Assembly (NCBI RefSeq): GCF_036825875.1
Contig: NZ_DAISXK010000011.1
Coordinates: 1-64,000, forward strand
DNA: 64,000 nucleotides
Direction of reading: 5' to 3'
Source of the DNA: Paucihalobacter sp036825875
Lineage (GTDB): Bacteria > Bacteroidota > Bacteroidia > Flavobacteriales > Flavobacteriaceae
How positions within the stretch are numbered: position 1 is the first letter of the stretch; every line of letters begins with the position of its first letter. The translations under genes were made by a program, and so were the position numbers. Positions 18,482-28,900 of the stretch are shown in pieces. The notes beneath the pieces are model-generated. The model was not told the DNA's origin. It searched no databases and was given only the letters and a program-made list of their open reading frames with translations.

Positions 18482-18513
18482 AAAAAAAGCCAACAACATC
18501 AAGTTATTGGCTT
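18482..18513 (-). terminator. Intrinsic terminator after the alcohol dehydrogenase gene
   Basis: On the minus strand AAGCCAA pairs with TTGGCTT, extended inward by AAC/GTT after one mismatch, and is followed by a T-run of seven. It begins 24 bases after the stop of the dehydrogenase gene. Confidence 0.8.
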
Positions 18514-18536
18514 AAATGAATAATATATGAAGTAAG

Positions 18537-19589
18537 TTAATTTTTTAAACTCGCCATATCAATTACAAAACGGTATTTAACATCTGCTTTGATAACGCGT
18601 TCGTAAGCTTGGTTAATGTCTTGCATATTGATCATTTCAATATCTGAAGTGATATTGTGTTCTCCACAAAAATCTAACATTTCCTGAGTTTCTTTGATGC
18701 CGCCAATAAGCGAACCAGCAATGCGCTTTCTGCCTAAGATGATACCTCCGCCGTGAAATGGTTTTAATGGCTCTACCGCGCCTACCATCACCATAGTTGC
18801 ATCGCGTTTCAGCATGGCGATATAAGGATCCATTTCGTGAGCCACAGGGACGGTGTTTAGTATAAAATCGAAACTGTTAAGGTGTTTTTGAACCTCCGCT
18901 TCATTGGTTGAAATCAAAACATCATGTGCACCTAAAGCTTTCGCATCAGCAGCTTTTGAGGGGCTTGTAGTAATCATCACCACATGTGCGCCTAAAGCGT
19001 TTGCGAACTTAACGCCCATGTGACCCAAGCCACCCAAACCAACAATACCAACCTTGTCCCCTTTTTTAACATTCCAGTGTTTTAAAGGCGACCAAGTAGT
19101 GATACCGGCACACAGTAATGGCGCCGTGCCTTTTGGGTCAATGTTTTCTGGTATTTTTAAAACAAATGATTCGTCAACAACAATAGACGTGGAATATCCA
19201 CCATAAGTTGTGCCGTTTAAATGTTTATCGGGACTATTGTAAGTGCCGGTCCAGCCGTTTTCACAGTATTGCTCTAAACCGTCGTTGCATGAATGACATG
19301 TTCTGCACGAATCCACTAAACAACCAACGCCCACTAAGTCGCCAGTTTTATAGTTTTTCACTTCGTTTCCAACATTAACCACGCGACCAATAATTTCATG
19401 GCCTGGCACTACTGGATACACGGAATTTTTCCAGTCGTTTCTAGCGGTATGAATGTCGCTGTGGCAAACACCACAATATAAAATTTCGATGTGCACATCT
19501 TTGGCGCCAGCTACTCTGCGCTCAATTTGTAATAGCTCTAAATCGGCTGTTGCAGCTTTAGTGCCGAATGCTTTTATTTTGGTTGTCAT
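18537..19589 (-). CDS. Zinc-dependent NAD(P) alcohol dehydrogenase (YahK/CAD-like)
   Basis: Medium-chain dehydrogenase of 350 residues. The catalytic zinc site is CGVCHSDIH together with GHEIIG, and the structural zinc cysteines are in GCLVDSCRTCHSCNDGLEQYC. The Rossmann motif is GLGGLGHMGVKFA. The sequence pattern is that of the cinnamyl-alcohol-dehydrogenase-like group (YahK, AdhC), which reduces a wide range of aldehydes with NADPH. It lies 18 bases downstream of an Old Yellow Enzyme gene; both may detoxify reactive carbonyls, the OYE reducing the C=C bond and this enzyme the aldehyde. Confidence 0.92.
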   Translation of the reverse strand: MTTKIKAFGTKAATADLELLQIERRVAGAKDVHIEILYCGVCHSDIHTARNDWKNSVYPVVPGHEIIGRVVNVGNEVKNYKTGDLVGVGCLVDSCRTCHSCNDGLEQYCENGWTGTYNSPDKHLNGTTYGGYSTSIVVDESFVLKIPENIDPKGTAPLLCAGITTWSPLKHWNVKKGDKVGIVGLGGLGHMGVKFANALGAHVVMITTSPSKAADAKALGAHDVLISTNEAEVQKHLNSFDFILNTVPVAHEMDPYIAMLKRDATMVMVGAVEPLKPFHGGGIILGRKRIAGSLIGGIKETQEMLDFCGEHNITSDIEMINMQDINQAYERVIKADVKYRFVIDMASLKN

Positions 19590-19607
19590 ATATTTTTATT
19601 TAATTAT

Positions 19608-20726
19608 TTATATTTTTTCTTTAATTTTTTTGTCTAAAAACTGATAGTCAATATAACCCTTTTTTCCGGGAGTATAAAATGTATCTTCATTCCATTCAGC
19701 CAATGGTGCATTGGTTTTAAATCGTTCCACCAAATCAGGATTTGAAATATAGAGCTTACCAAAGGCGACCATATCAGCAAAGCCAGCTTCAATTATCGCG
19801 TTTCCCTTTTCTTGATCAAACTCGCTATTGATTATTAAGGTACCTTTATAAAGCGGACGAAAATGCTTTGCAATGTCAGTTACAGCATGAGGTACATCAG
19901 AAACATCGGTAAAAGGCTCCGATAAGTGTAAATAAGCGAGATTATAATTATTGAGTTGTTTTACAATATATTCGAAAGTTGGAATGGTTTCTTCATCTAA
20001 AGTCATTCCAAAGGCATTATGCAATGAAGGATTAAGCCTTAATCCGATACGTTCAACAGGGATTTCGTTTTTAACAGCCTCTAGCACTTCAAATAAAAAC
20101 CGTGCTTTATTTTCAATACTTCCGCCGTATTGATCGGTGCGCTGATTAGAAGCATTGTTGAAAAATTGATGAAACAAATACCCATTGGAAGAATGGATTT
20201 CAACACCATCAAAACCCGCTTCTACTGCATTTTTAGCGGCTTTGGCAAAATCGGCTACAGTGGTTTGAATGTCTTCAATAGTCATGGCTTTAGGTGTTAC
20301 CGTATCTTTAAAACCTGCTGGCGTGTAGGACTTGGAATTAGGATTAATGGCTGAAGGCGCTAAAGGCAGTTCGCCATTATGGAAATCGGGATGCGACATT
20401 CTACCAACATTCCACAACTGAATGAATATTTTTCCACCTTTATCATGTACTTTTTGAGTCACATGTTTCCAGCCTTCAACTTGCGCTTTAGAATGAATTC
20501 CAGGCGTATTGATATAACCAATAGCTTGTTTAGAAACTTGAGAACCTTCAGTAATTATGAGACCAGCGGAGGCGCGTTGCTCATAATACACCCCGTGTAA
20601 GGCCTCTGTAGGTGCGCGTTCATCGTTATCGGCGCGACTTCGTGTCATAGGCGCCATTACAATACGATTGTTAAGTTGAATGGTATTAGATAATATAATT
20701 GGCTCTAAAAGAGGTTGTTTTGACAT
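19608..20726 (-). CDS. Old Yellow Enzyme family NADH:flavin oxidoreductase / ene-reductase
   Basis: FMN-dependent TIM-barrel enzyme of 372 residues, of the NemA-like class. Visible family segments are NRIVMAPMTRSRA at the start, QLWNVGRMSH, and GFDGVEIHSSNGYLFHQFF, with the substrate-binding His-Ser-Ser-Asn variant of the usual HxxHGYL pattern, followed by RTDQYGGSIENKARF. Acts in the cytoplasm on activated C=C bonds or nitro groups with NAD(P)H. It is immediately upstream of the zinc alcohol dehydrogenase gene and probably shares its transcript. Confidence 0.92.
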   Translation of the reverse strand: MSKQPLLEPIILSNTIQLNNRIVMAPMTRSRADNDERAPTEALHGVYYEQRASAGLIITEGSQVSKQAIGYINTPGIHSKAQVEGWKHVTQKVHDKGGKIFIQLWNVGRMSHPDFHNGELPLAPSAINPNSKSYTPAGFKDTVTPKAMTIEDIQTTVADFAKAAKNAVEAGFDGVEIHSSNGYLFHQFFNNASNQRTDQYGGSIENKARFLFEVLEAVKNEIPVERIGLRLNPSLHNAFGMTLDEETIPTFEYIVKQLNNYNLAYLHLSEPFTDVSDVPHAVTDIAKHFRPLYKGTLIINSEFDQEKGNAIIEAGFADMVAFGKLYISNPDLVERFKTNAPLAEWNEDTFYTPGKKGYIDYQFLDKKIKEKI

Positions 20727-20854
20727 AGCTGCTTTATTTTTTTAATTAATCTGAAAGGTACGACAGCTAAAACTTAAAAGAAAATGAGTTAACGAGCTTA
20801 TGTGTTAACATTTGTTAATCTTTTGAAAGATGCTACTAAGAAAAATGAGACTAT

Positions 20855-21772
20855 TTACCTTCTAAACCGAGAAAATATAACCATAGTCCTCTTGGTATTG
20901 ATAAAGTAAACGCCGGTTAGCAACACCGATGCTGCAATAATCGATTGTAAGGTGATGGTTTCATTTAAAAAAAACCATCCTAAAAAAAGAGCAACGATTG
21001 GGTTTACATAGGTAGAAGTAGCCACCTTTTCTGGGGAAACAAACTTAAGCAGATAATTAAATGATGTAAAAGCTACGATACTTCCAAAAATAATTAGTAG
21101 TGCCATAGACCAATAAACCTCACTGCTCCACAATGTGATATTCAACCAAGGTTCATTAAAAGCAAGACTAGCAATGCACAGTATAAGACCACCTGAAATC
21201 ATTTGATAGGCAGCTGTTACAAAATAGTTTTTTGGTAAATCGGCCTTACCAACAAACAAACTGCCATAGCCCCAACTTACCATACAGGCAAAAATCATAA
21301 TCATTCCAAGTATTGAATTCTCTTGACTCAAAATAGCTTTTTGGCTTACCAATAAATAAATACCAATTACACCGAGAATCACCCCTATAATGGAACTAGA
21401 TTTGATTTTTTTACCTTGAATGAAAAACATAAGAATTAATACCACCAATGGCTGAGCCGAAATCTCTAAAGCAGCAAAACCGCTATCCACGTATTTCAAA
21501 GCCCACACAATGATACCATTCCCAAAAGCCAAAAATAGGAAACCACTAATGACACAATTGCGCAATTGTGTCTTTGTTATTCTGAGTGAAATTCCTAAAA
21601 CTCTGCACAATAAAAAAATGATGACTCCCGCGATGGTAAAGCGAACTGATGCAAGAAAGAAAGGTGACAACTCTTTAACAGCTATTTTATTAAGCAAATA
21701 AGTAGAGCCCCAAATAAAGTAGATAGAGAAAAATGCGCCTATAACTAATAACTTGTTTGGTGGTTGGCTCAT
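20855..21772 (-). CDS. EamA family (drug/metabolite transporter) permease
   Basis: Inner-membrane protein of 305 residues with about ten hydrophobic segments in two EamA halves. The first half opens with FFSIYFIWGSTYLLNKIAV and the second contains FGSIVAFTSFNYLLKFVSPEKVA and YVNPIVALFLGWFFLNE, all usual for the family. Such proteins export amino acids, nucleotides or toxic metabolites; the substrate cannot be assigned. Single gene, transcribed away from the M28 peptidase gene. Confidence 0.88.
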   Translation of the reverse strand: MSQPPNKLLVIGAFFSIYFIWGSTYLLNKIAVKELSPFFLASVRFTIAGVIIFLLCRVLGISLRITKTQLRNCVISGFLFLAFGNGIIVWALKYVDSGFAALEISAQPLVVLILMFFIQGKKIKSSSIIGVILGVIGIYLLVSQKAILSQENSILGMIMIFACMVSWGYGSLFVGKADLPKNYFVTAAYQMISGGLILCIASLAFNEPWLNITLWSSEVYWSMALLIIFGSIVAFTSFNYLLKFVSPEKVATSTYVNPIVALFLGWFFLNETITLQSIIAASVLLTGVYFINTKRTMVIFSRFRR

Positions 21773-21927
21773 AAGTTTAAAATAACGTGCAATATTAGGA
21801 GTATTAATTGGATTTACATATGAAGACGCTCTTAAATATGAGTTGGTCTGAAGGTCTTTTTGAAATATTTAACATTAAAACACCGACATTAGAATTAACT
21901 TTAAAACTTAATTAAAACCAACTTTCA

Positions 21928-23484
21928 ATGAGAACAACATTTAAAACATTTATCTTAATCTTTTTAGTCTTTAATTCTATAGCATTTTCTCAAGATAAAG
22001 ATGCAATTATTCAAAACATTATGGACGAAACCTACAACAACTCGCAGCTAGAACAACTCGCTTTTGAGTTAATGGACGAAATTGGTCCACGATTGGTAGG
22101 TTCACCACAAATGAAACAGGCTCATGATTGGGCCGTTGCTAAATTTAACAGTTGGGATATCAAAGCTGAAAACGAACAATACGGCGAATGGCACGCTTGG
22201 GAACGTGGCATTACACATATTGATATGGTATCACCTCGTGTGAAATCTATTGAAGGCATGCAACTTGCATGGAGTGCCGCGACACCTAAAAAAGGGATTA
22301 CGGTCGAAGCGATTACCTTGCCTGAAAATATTACAGATTCTCTGAGTTTTGTGAGATGGCTACCCAATGTAAAAGGAAAATTAGTTCTCACCTCTATGCC
22401 ACAGCCCACAGGCAGACCCGATTATAATTGGGAGGAATTTGCCACACCCGAATCCTTTGAAAAGATGAAGAAAGATCGAGAAGAACAAACAGCCACGTGG
22501 AATGACAATATAAATAACACTGGTTACAGTAGTCGTACTTTAGATGTGGCACTGGAAGAAGCAGGCGCAGCAGGAATAGTGCAATCTTACTGGTCTAGAG
22601 CTTTTGGTGCCAATAAAATATTTAGCTCGCGCACAAAAAATATTCCAACGGTTGATATATCCTTAGAAGATTATGGCAGCATTTACCGTTTAGCCCAAAA
22701 GGGAAAAAAACCAATGTTGCGCATTTATACTGAATCCAAAGATTTAGGTACTGCTCCTACTTTTAATACTATTGCACGAATAGAAGGCACAGAAAAGTCA
22801 GAGGAATATATCATATTATCGGCGCATTTTGATTCTTGGGATGGCGGTACTGGCGCCACAGATAATGGTACAGGAAGTATTACCATGATGGAAATTGCCA
22901 GAATTTTAAAGAAATATTATCCCAACCCAAAACGCACTATTATAGTTGGCCTTTGGGGTAGCGAAGAACAAGGCTTGAACGGTTCGCGCTCTTTTGTGCA
23001 CGACCATCCCGAGATTGTCGATAATGTACAAGCTGTTTTTAACCAAGATAATGGAACTGGACGCGTGGTGAGTTTAAGTGGTCAAGGATTTTTACATTCT
23101 TACGATTATTTAAACAGATGGATGCAACCAGTTCCTGAGGATATTAAAAAACATGTTGAAACTAACTTTCCTGGAAGTCCTGCTGGTGGTGGTTCTGATT
23201 ATGCCTCTTTTTTAGCAGCTGGCGCACCAGCTTTTAGTATGAGCTCTCTAAGCTGGTCTTATTGGAATTACACATGGCATACCAATTTAGATACTTACGA
23301 CAAAATTGTATTTGATGATTTAAAGAACAATGTAGCCTTAATTGCTATTATGACTTATATGGCTTCTGAAGATGAAGAGCGTACTTCGAGAGAGCGAGCC
23401 GTATTGCCAATTAACCGACGTACCAATGAACAAATGGAATGGCCAAAGCCTCGCGACGGAAATCGCAAGGGTGGCCTAGATTAA
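21928..23484 (+). CDS. Exported M28 family zinc aminopeptidase
   Basis: Secreted metallopeptidase of 518 residues with signal peptide MRTTFKTFILIFLVFNSIAFSQ. The two-zinc site is visible: His and Asp in LSAHFDSWDGG, the bridging Asp in GATDNGTGS, the Glu pair in WGSEEQGLNG, Asp in FNQDNGTGR and the last His in YTWHTNLDTYDK. A PA-like insert (GAAGIVQSYWS) sits between the propeptide-like N-terminus and the catalytic domain. It would release N-terminal residues from peptides in the periplasm, complementing the nearby S9 and S15-type enzymes. Ends 14 bases from the convergent cold-shock gene. Confidence 0.93.
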   Translation: MRTTFKTFILIFLVFNSIAFSQDKDAIIQNIMDETYNNSQLEQLAFELMDEIGPRLVGSPQMKQAHDWAVAKFNSWDIKAENEQYGEWHAWERGITHIDMVSPRVKSIEGMQLAWSAATPKKGITVEAITLPENITDSLSFVRWLPNVKGKLVLTSMPQPTGRPDYNWEEFATPESFEKMKKDREEQTATWNDNINNTGYSSRTLDVALEEAGAAGIVQSYWSRAFGANKIFSSRTKNIPTVDISLEDYGSIYRLAQKGKKPMLRIYTESKDLGTAPTFNTIARIEGTEKSEEYIILSAHFDSWDGGTGATDNGTGSITMMEIARILKKYYPNPKRTIIVGLWGSEEQGLNGSRSFVHDHPEIVDNVQAVFNQDNGTGRVVSLSGQGFLHSYDYLNRWMQPVPEDIKKHVETNFPGSPAGGGSDYASFLAAGAPAFSMSSLSWSYWNYTWHTNLDTYDKIVFDDLKNNVALIAIMTYMASEDEERTSRERAVLPINRRTNEQMEWPKPRDGNRKGGLD

Positions 23485-23498
23485 TAAGTTTATAAGGT

Positions 23499-23957
23499 TT
23501 ATATTTTTTTTACCCGAACGGCATTCATGCCTTTCATACCTTTTTCAAGCTCATAGGATACTTTGTCGTTTTCGGCAATAGAATCTAAATGACCGCTAAC
23601 GTGGGTGAAGTATTTCTCTTGGTTGACGTTGTCAATTATAAATCCAAAACCTTTTGAACCATCAAAGAAAGATACTTTACCTTCACGAACGGGGTTTAAC
23701 GCTTCTTTGTCTTCGGCCGTTTGCTTCGGGATACCAATTTCAATACTTTCGGCATCCACCTTTACCTTCATAGTTGGGTCTGGCGGTGTATCGGTTAAAT
23801 TTCCATTGTAATCTACATAAGCAATAGGAATACCTCCTGTGCCATGCTCATCTTTGTTTGATTTACGCGCTTCCATTTTTTTGCGCTTGTCTTCGCGCTT
23901 TTTTAAACGCTTTTTTTCTTTTTCAGATTTGTTAAAAGTTTGCTGTGATTTAGCCAT
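23499..23957 (-). CDS. Cold-shock-domain protein with lysine-rich N-terminal extension
   Basis: 152 residues. The C-terminal third (about residues 92-152) is one cold-shock domain beginning EGKVSFFDGSKGFGFI, which holds the RNP1 motif KGFGFI; an RNP2-like YFTHVS follows. The first 40 residues are almost entirely Lys, Glu and Arg (KSEKEKKRLKKREDKRKK) and a middle linker reads DYNGNLTDTPPDP. It probably binds single-stranded RNA or DNA as a chaperone, the basic tail strengthening contact with nucleic acid. A predicted promoter lies more than 130 bases upstream, giving a long 5' leader. Confidence 0.9.
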   Translation of the reverse strand: MAKSQQTFNKSEKEKKRLKKREDKRKKMEARKSNKDEHGTGGIPIAYVDYNGNLTDTPPDPTMKVKVDAESIEIGIPKQTAEDKEALNPVREGKVSFFDGSKGFGFIIDNVNQEKYFTHVSGHLDSIAENDKVSYELEKGMKGMNAVRVKKI

Positions 23958-24092
23958 TCAATAAAACATATATTTAATTAAAGCAGTTAAAGGGAATTCT
24001 TAAACTTAAAGGAGAGATAAAATACTGAAGGCAACTTAGATTTTAATTCCGATGAATATAATGAAACACGATAGTGCCCTTAACTACCGTTG

Positions 24093-24100
24093 CAAAGATA
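24093..24100 (-). promoter_or_regulatory. Promoter -7 element of the cold-shock gene
   Basis: TATCTTTG on the minus strand matches TAnnTTTG and would start RNA near 24089, leaving about 130 untranslated bases before the ATG at 23957. Confidence 0.45.
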
Positions 24101-24199
24101 AGTTATAATTTTGATATTTGTACTATGTGTCTTTTTGATGATAAATACCATTGAAAATAACCGCTTAATCAATCCTTTTACATGGGGTGTAGTGAGATA

Positions 24200-25480
24200 T
24201 TATAGATATTCGGAGGTTAATTCTTCCACCACAAGACCATCTTCCAAACTTTGTATGACACCTTGGGCTGCTCGTTCACCAGAAATCATAGCTGCGTTTA
24301 ATGAGCCATTTAGCATATAATCACCCGCCAGATAAATGGTTGGCTTTAACTGGGTTTCAGAAGGCTCACCGTCGTAACGCAAATCTTTTAAATTAGGTAA
24401 TGCTTTTTCTATTGGATAATGCTTTAGAAATACAGTGTTTTGAATATTACAAAAGGTTTTTAAATCTGAAGTAACAGCCTTAACCAGCGCTTCAGTTGAT
24501 AGTTGGTGAGGTTTTACTACTGTTACGGATAATAAATGATGGGCACCGTTGTGGGTCATCTCTAAACTATCGTGAAAGAAGATGTTATTTATGAGTGCGC
24601 CTTTATCAGCCACTAAACCAATAATAGGCTTGTTTAAGTTTCGTTTTTCTACTTCAAAATAAAGAGTATCACAACGTTTCCATTTCACTTCTTGGTTATT
24701 TAAATTTGGAATTAGCGCCGAAGCCGCAGTTGCCACAATGGTAAAATGAGTGTTTAAAACCTCACCATTTTCTAACACTAAGGTAGAATCGGTTACTTCC
24801 TTCACTTTAGTATTAAAAATAAACTCTGTTGTTTTCAATTTAGATTTGAGCTGCTGAGGGATAGCTCCAATACCATCTTTTGGAAGCACCGCCAGACCTT
24901 CTCCGAACATTTTATAAACGTATTCAAACATTCGGCTGGAGGTACTTAAATTTGGCTCGAGGAAAATACCTGAGAAAAATGGTTTGAAGAATTCATCAAT
25001 TACTTTAGAAGAAAATCCAAATTCCTGTAAATAGCCTAATGTGGTTTGTTCTGGTTTTTGAAAAATTTCTTCAAGACTCTGTTTTTTGAGACGTCTATTT
25101 AACTTCAATATTTTAAGCTTATCGTTAAAGGTTGCAACATTTGATACTAATGTTCCCCACAACAAACTAGGTTTTCGCAAGGCGTCACCGATAGTTTGTT
25201 GATTACCATTTTTAAAAATTACTGCTCCTGGTAAAAAGTACTGAGGTGCTAAAGCCTTGAAATTTAAATACTGTTTGGCCTTTGGATAGGCCTCGAGCAA
25301 CACTTGAAAGCCTCTATCTAGTTGATAGCCCTTAATTATTTCGGTAGTTACACGTCCGCCTACCTTAGTGTTTGCATCTATTATAGTTGGATGATATCCA
25401 TTTTTTTCGAGGACAACGGCCGCAATTAATCCGCTAATCCCCGCGCCAATGATGTGAATTTTATAATCTTTTTTATTCAA
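24200..25480 (-). CDS. FAD-dependent amine oxidase-like oxidoreductase
   Basis: 426 residues with an N-terminal dinucleotide-binding fold (HIIGAGISGLIAAVVLEKNGY, split here as GAGISGLIAA) followed by VGGRVTTEIIKGYQLDRGF, the usual second motif of the protoporphyrinogen oxidase/phytoene desaturase-like amine oxidase superfamily. The C-terminus closes with YLAGDYMLNGSLNAAMISGE, the FAD-binding end motif. The substrate is unknown; relatives act on amines, carotenoids or porphyrins. Stands alone; a perfect TTGAT-N4-ATCAA palindrome lies 15 bases before its start codon. Confidence 0.85.
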   Translation of the reverse strand: MNKKDYKIHIIGAGISGLIAAVVLEKNGYHPTIIDANTKVGGRVTTEIIKGYQLDRGFQVLLEAYPKAKQYLNFKALAPQYFLPGAVIFKNGNQQTIGDALRKPSLLWGTLVSNVATFNDKLKILKLNRRLKKQSLEEIFQKPEQTTLGYLQEFGFSSKVIDEFFKPFFSGIFLEPNLSTSSRMFEYVYKMFGEGLAVLPKDGIGAIPQQLKSKLKTTEFIFNTKVKEVTDSTLVLENGEVLNTHFTIVATAASALIPNLNNQEVKWKRCDTLYFEVEKRNLNKPIIGLVADKGALINNIFFHDSLEMTHNGAHHLLSVTVVKPHQLSTEALVKAVTSDLKTFCNIQNTVFLKHYPIEKALPNLKDLRYDGEPSETQLKPTIYLAGDYMLNGSLNAAMISGERAAQGVIQSLEDGLVVEELTSEYL

Positions 25481-25947
25481 AATATTGTTTCTTTTTGATC
25501 TTAATCAAACTCCCAGAGTCAGTTGCAAAATATTTTTTTAAAATCTGAATGCTCTTTTTAAATTCTTCTTTAACAATTTACGGTCCTTTAAAAATTGACA
25601 ATCTTAATCAAAGGTTAGTTCTAAATGTATGATTGTAAAAGATAGTGTTCAGTTTTTTAATTGCAAAATTAAAGGATGGTATCTAAATATAAACTTATAA
25701 GAATGTTAAGCTTTTGATATTCGAAAAACGACAAGTTTAAAGTTTGACCACTTTTGCATATTACTTTAAGTTTAAAATAATAAAGTTCTAAACTGTGAAT
25801 ATTTTCTCAATACCATATGAAACAAATAGCATCACTTACCCGAACAAACTATAGCAAGATCCCGTAACATTTTAGTCATAAGTTTTTTACGTTAAATACA
25901 CGGCAAACCCACAATCAAATAGAATTAATGATGTTTAATTTAGAAAC
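25481..25947. other. 467-base AT-rich spacer
   Basis: Lies between the FAD oxidoreductase start and the end of the broken malectin gene. Apart from the Fnr-like palindrome and a second ATCTTAATCAAA string at 25600-25620 nothing is recognised; no gene or clear terminator for the malectin gene was found. Confidence 0.5.
25495..25508. promoter_or_regulatory. Perfect Fnr-box-like palindrome TTGATCTTAATCAA
   Basis: TTGAT-CTTA-ATCAA matches the TTGATnnnnATCAA consensus at all defined positions. It is 15 bases upstream of the FAD oxidoreductase ATG, close for an activator site but suitable for repression, or it may be accidental. Confidence 0.35.
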
Positions 25948-28900
25948 TTAATGGTTTATCAATTTTGCGTTAAACTTTCCTTTATTAGGGTGAACTAAAT
26001 TAATCAAAAACATTCCAGAAGAAAGCTCGGGCAATTCAATACTTAAAAATCCGCTTAATGGTACCGTTATTTTGCTAGAATACATTGTTTGTCCAGCTAT
26101 ATTATAAACAGTAACCTCTACTTCATCGCCGTGAATATCCCTTGTTGAAATATAAAAAACACCATTCATAGGATTAGGAAACACTGTAAAATTATTTCCA
26201 AAATTTAAATTATTATTGCTAAGCGTATTGCTTGTCACCTCTATTGCCGATACTTTGGGTTGATCAATACCTCCATCTGTTGCCATAGCAGAAAAATCAA
26301 TATTTAATTGCTCATCAAGAACTGTAACAGGAAATACCTTTATTACAGGAGTTTCAGCCCCTACTTCAGCGAAAATATCATTATTATCTAAGACCAAATC
26401 ACCTTCTATAGCCACGTCAAAAATACGGCTACCTTCTCCGCCGCTGGCGTCGCCTCCGGTTGCACCCCAGTAAATCTCTGCAAAATGGAGCGTAACCGAA
26501 TAATCTCCGTTTTCTAAGGGTATGTTATAACTAAAAACGCGAGAAGGCGAAGAACGCTCAGTTTTATATAGTTCAGGTACCTGAGCTGAATTATTCAAGT
26601 ACATAAGTCCGTTGCTAAAATATTGATCTGCAGAGAATACTTCATCATCGTTTAATGTTAGCGGTCCACCTGCGTTAATTCTAAGATTAAATGAAGAACT
26701 ATTGTCGATGATATACCATAAAAAATTCACTGTCACTGCATCCGTGCTAATATCATCACTGTCATTTACCGTTATAGTGACTGTGTAAGGCGTAGTGCTT
26801 GATGCATCTTCAGAAACGGTACCTCCTATTTGCCCATTAGTGGGTTCAATAAAAAGACCTGGAGGTAAATTTAAAGCACTATAACTTAAATTGCCTTCTC
26901 CACCTGATGCTTCCACCACCAAACTTCCATCTAACTGTTCACCGATTGCACTGAGTTGATCTGGTATCTCATTAACTACAATTGGAATGCCTTGAACTGA
27001 ATTTCGCAACACCTCCAAAGCAGATAATTTAGGTTGCTCAATTCCACCCACAGAGGCCAATGAAGAAAAATCGATATTCAACTCTCCATCGGTAACATTC
27101 GCAAAAAAATCCTTGATTACTATTGTCTCGGGGCCAACATCAGCTAAGATATCATAATTATCCAAAACTAAATTACCCTCTATGCTCACATCAAAAATGC
27201 GATTCCCCTCACCGCCTTGCCCACCACCTGTGGCACCCCAGAAAATCTCTGCAAAATGTAAGTTTACAGTATATTCACCATTTTCTAAAGGAATGTTTTA
27301 ACTAAATATTTTACTCGACGACGATCGTTCTGTCTTATAAAGATCAGGAACTTGTGCGTTTAAATTGGTGTACGATTGCCCTCCAGTGATGAATTGGTCT
27401 AAATCAAAGGAATCTCCGTTATATGTTAACGCAGGCCCACCACTATTAATACGAATTGATACATTGTTGTTCTCTGGTACCACATTTAAAAAGTCCCATG
27501 TTCCTTCAAGTTCAACTCCAGGAGTATTAGATGTGCCAATTAAGCCAACGATTAAATCGAATTCCGTTTGTTGTATTGCGTTTAAAATGCTGCCTTGAGC
27601 TGAAATTGTTCCTATACTAGTTCGTTCACCACCATCTATTTGATACTCCAACGATACTTGACCATTATCGGGATTCACAACAAAATGAAACAAAATGATA
27701 TTTGTTGGTCTGCTTTCTACCGGTAGACTAAATAAAATTGGTGTTTGTGGCACATCATCAATTTCTTGTAATGCTAAAAAGCCATCGATTGTAACTACAA
27801 ACTTAATATAATTGCTTTGGGTGCCGTCTCCTATCTGAAAGCCCAACTCACCTTCAATAGCATCTGTATTGCCATAAAGTCTTAAAGGCCCTGTAAAACC
27901 TACCATACCCCCTGTTACTGTAAAAGTTCCAGTTGCGGTGCTAACTTGAACACCGTATTGATATCCTTTATCTTGATTGTTAGAAGTACCTAGCGCAGTA
28001 CCAGATGTCATATGAGAAGTCATCAAACCAGGAGCTCCGCCTAATACATCATTAGGATTTGGGTCGTTAGGATCATCGCGTCTATCTAACATATTGAGCC
28101 AGTTCGGATTTGGGGAACCATTATTCATCAGTCCAGTCATCCCCAAACCAAAAATACCTCCTAAACCTTGCTGATCATTGAAAAGATCATTATAGATTGG
28201 AAGAACGAAAGCCTGACTCCCAACTGCTAAAGGATTACCTAATTGCATAGGATCTAAAGCATCAGGAATTCCATCTCCATCATCATCCAAATCATTTAAA
28301 TCCGAAACAAATGGTGGACCCAATATTTTGTCAAAATCTTGTGGCTGTGAACCTGCATTGCAAGGATCCGTGCCGTTGTCTACCTCATCTTGATTGGAAT
28401 ACCCGTCGCCATCATAATCGGCAGAAGGATCGTAATCTACTTCTCCTGGTTGTATACAAACTTCAAAATCTTGCGGTTCAAAGACGGTGATGGCTCCTGT
28501 AAGCGAACCAATTCAAATTGTACCCGGAAAAACCTGCGCATCATCATTGGCAGTAATTCCTAATAAAAAGCCGCCACCTGTAGACAAAAAGTTTTGCGTT
28601 AATTGCTGCGAAGTACCATCTGCATTGAGTTGCACTCGGCGAAGGTTACCACTGCTATGTGTTGCTAGTAAATTCCCCTTCATCGCCTCGCCAAAGTTGG
28701 AAGCTGTGTATTCGGTTATCCCGTTGGTATTTGTACCCCATATAACGATAGGATTGTCGTCTGGTCCATCAGGATTAGGAATACTTGGACCTCTCCAATC
28801 ACCCTCAACTGGATTGGCCATTGAAAGAGGAACCGGAGGCCAATCTGCAGGAAGACCTATATTAGGATCTGTAGTAGATCCTGGGGTTGAACCATCAGGA

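Larger units (their letters stand above)
18060..18536. other. 477-base spacer filled by a CTTTGTGGT repeat cluster
   Basis: Contains the repeat cluster and the terminator listed separately. Short reading frames in it, such as one encoding HKDHKDFTQRAQ, are by-products of the repeat and are not considered genes. Confidence 0.7.

Noticed and set aside
18214..18502. Minus-strand ORFs of 62-73 codons between the CocE and alcohol dehydrogenase genes
   Set aside because: They are translations of the CTTTGTGGT repeat cluster, with no start signal or coding bias.
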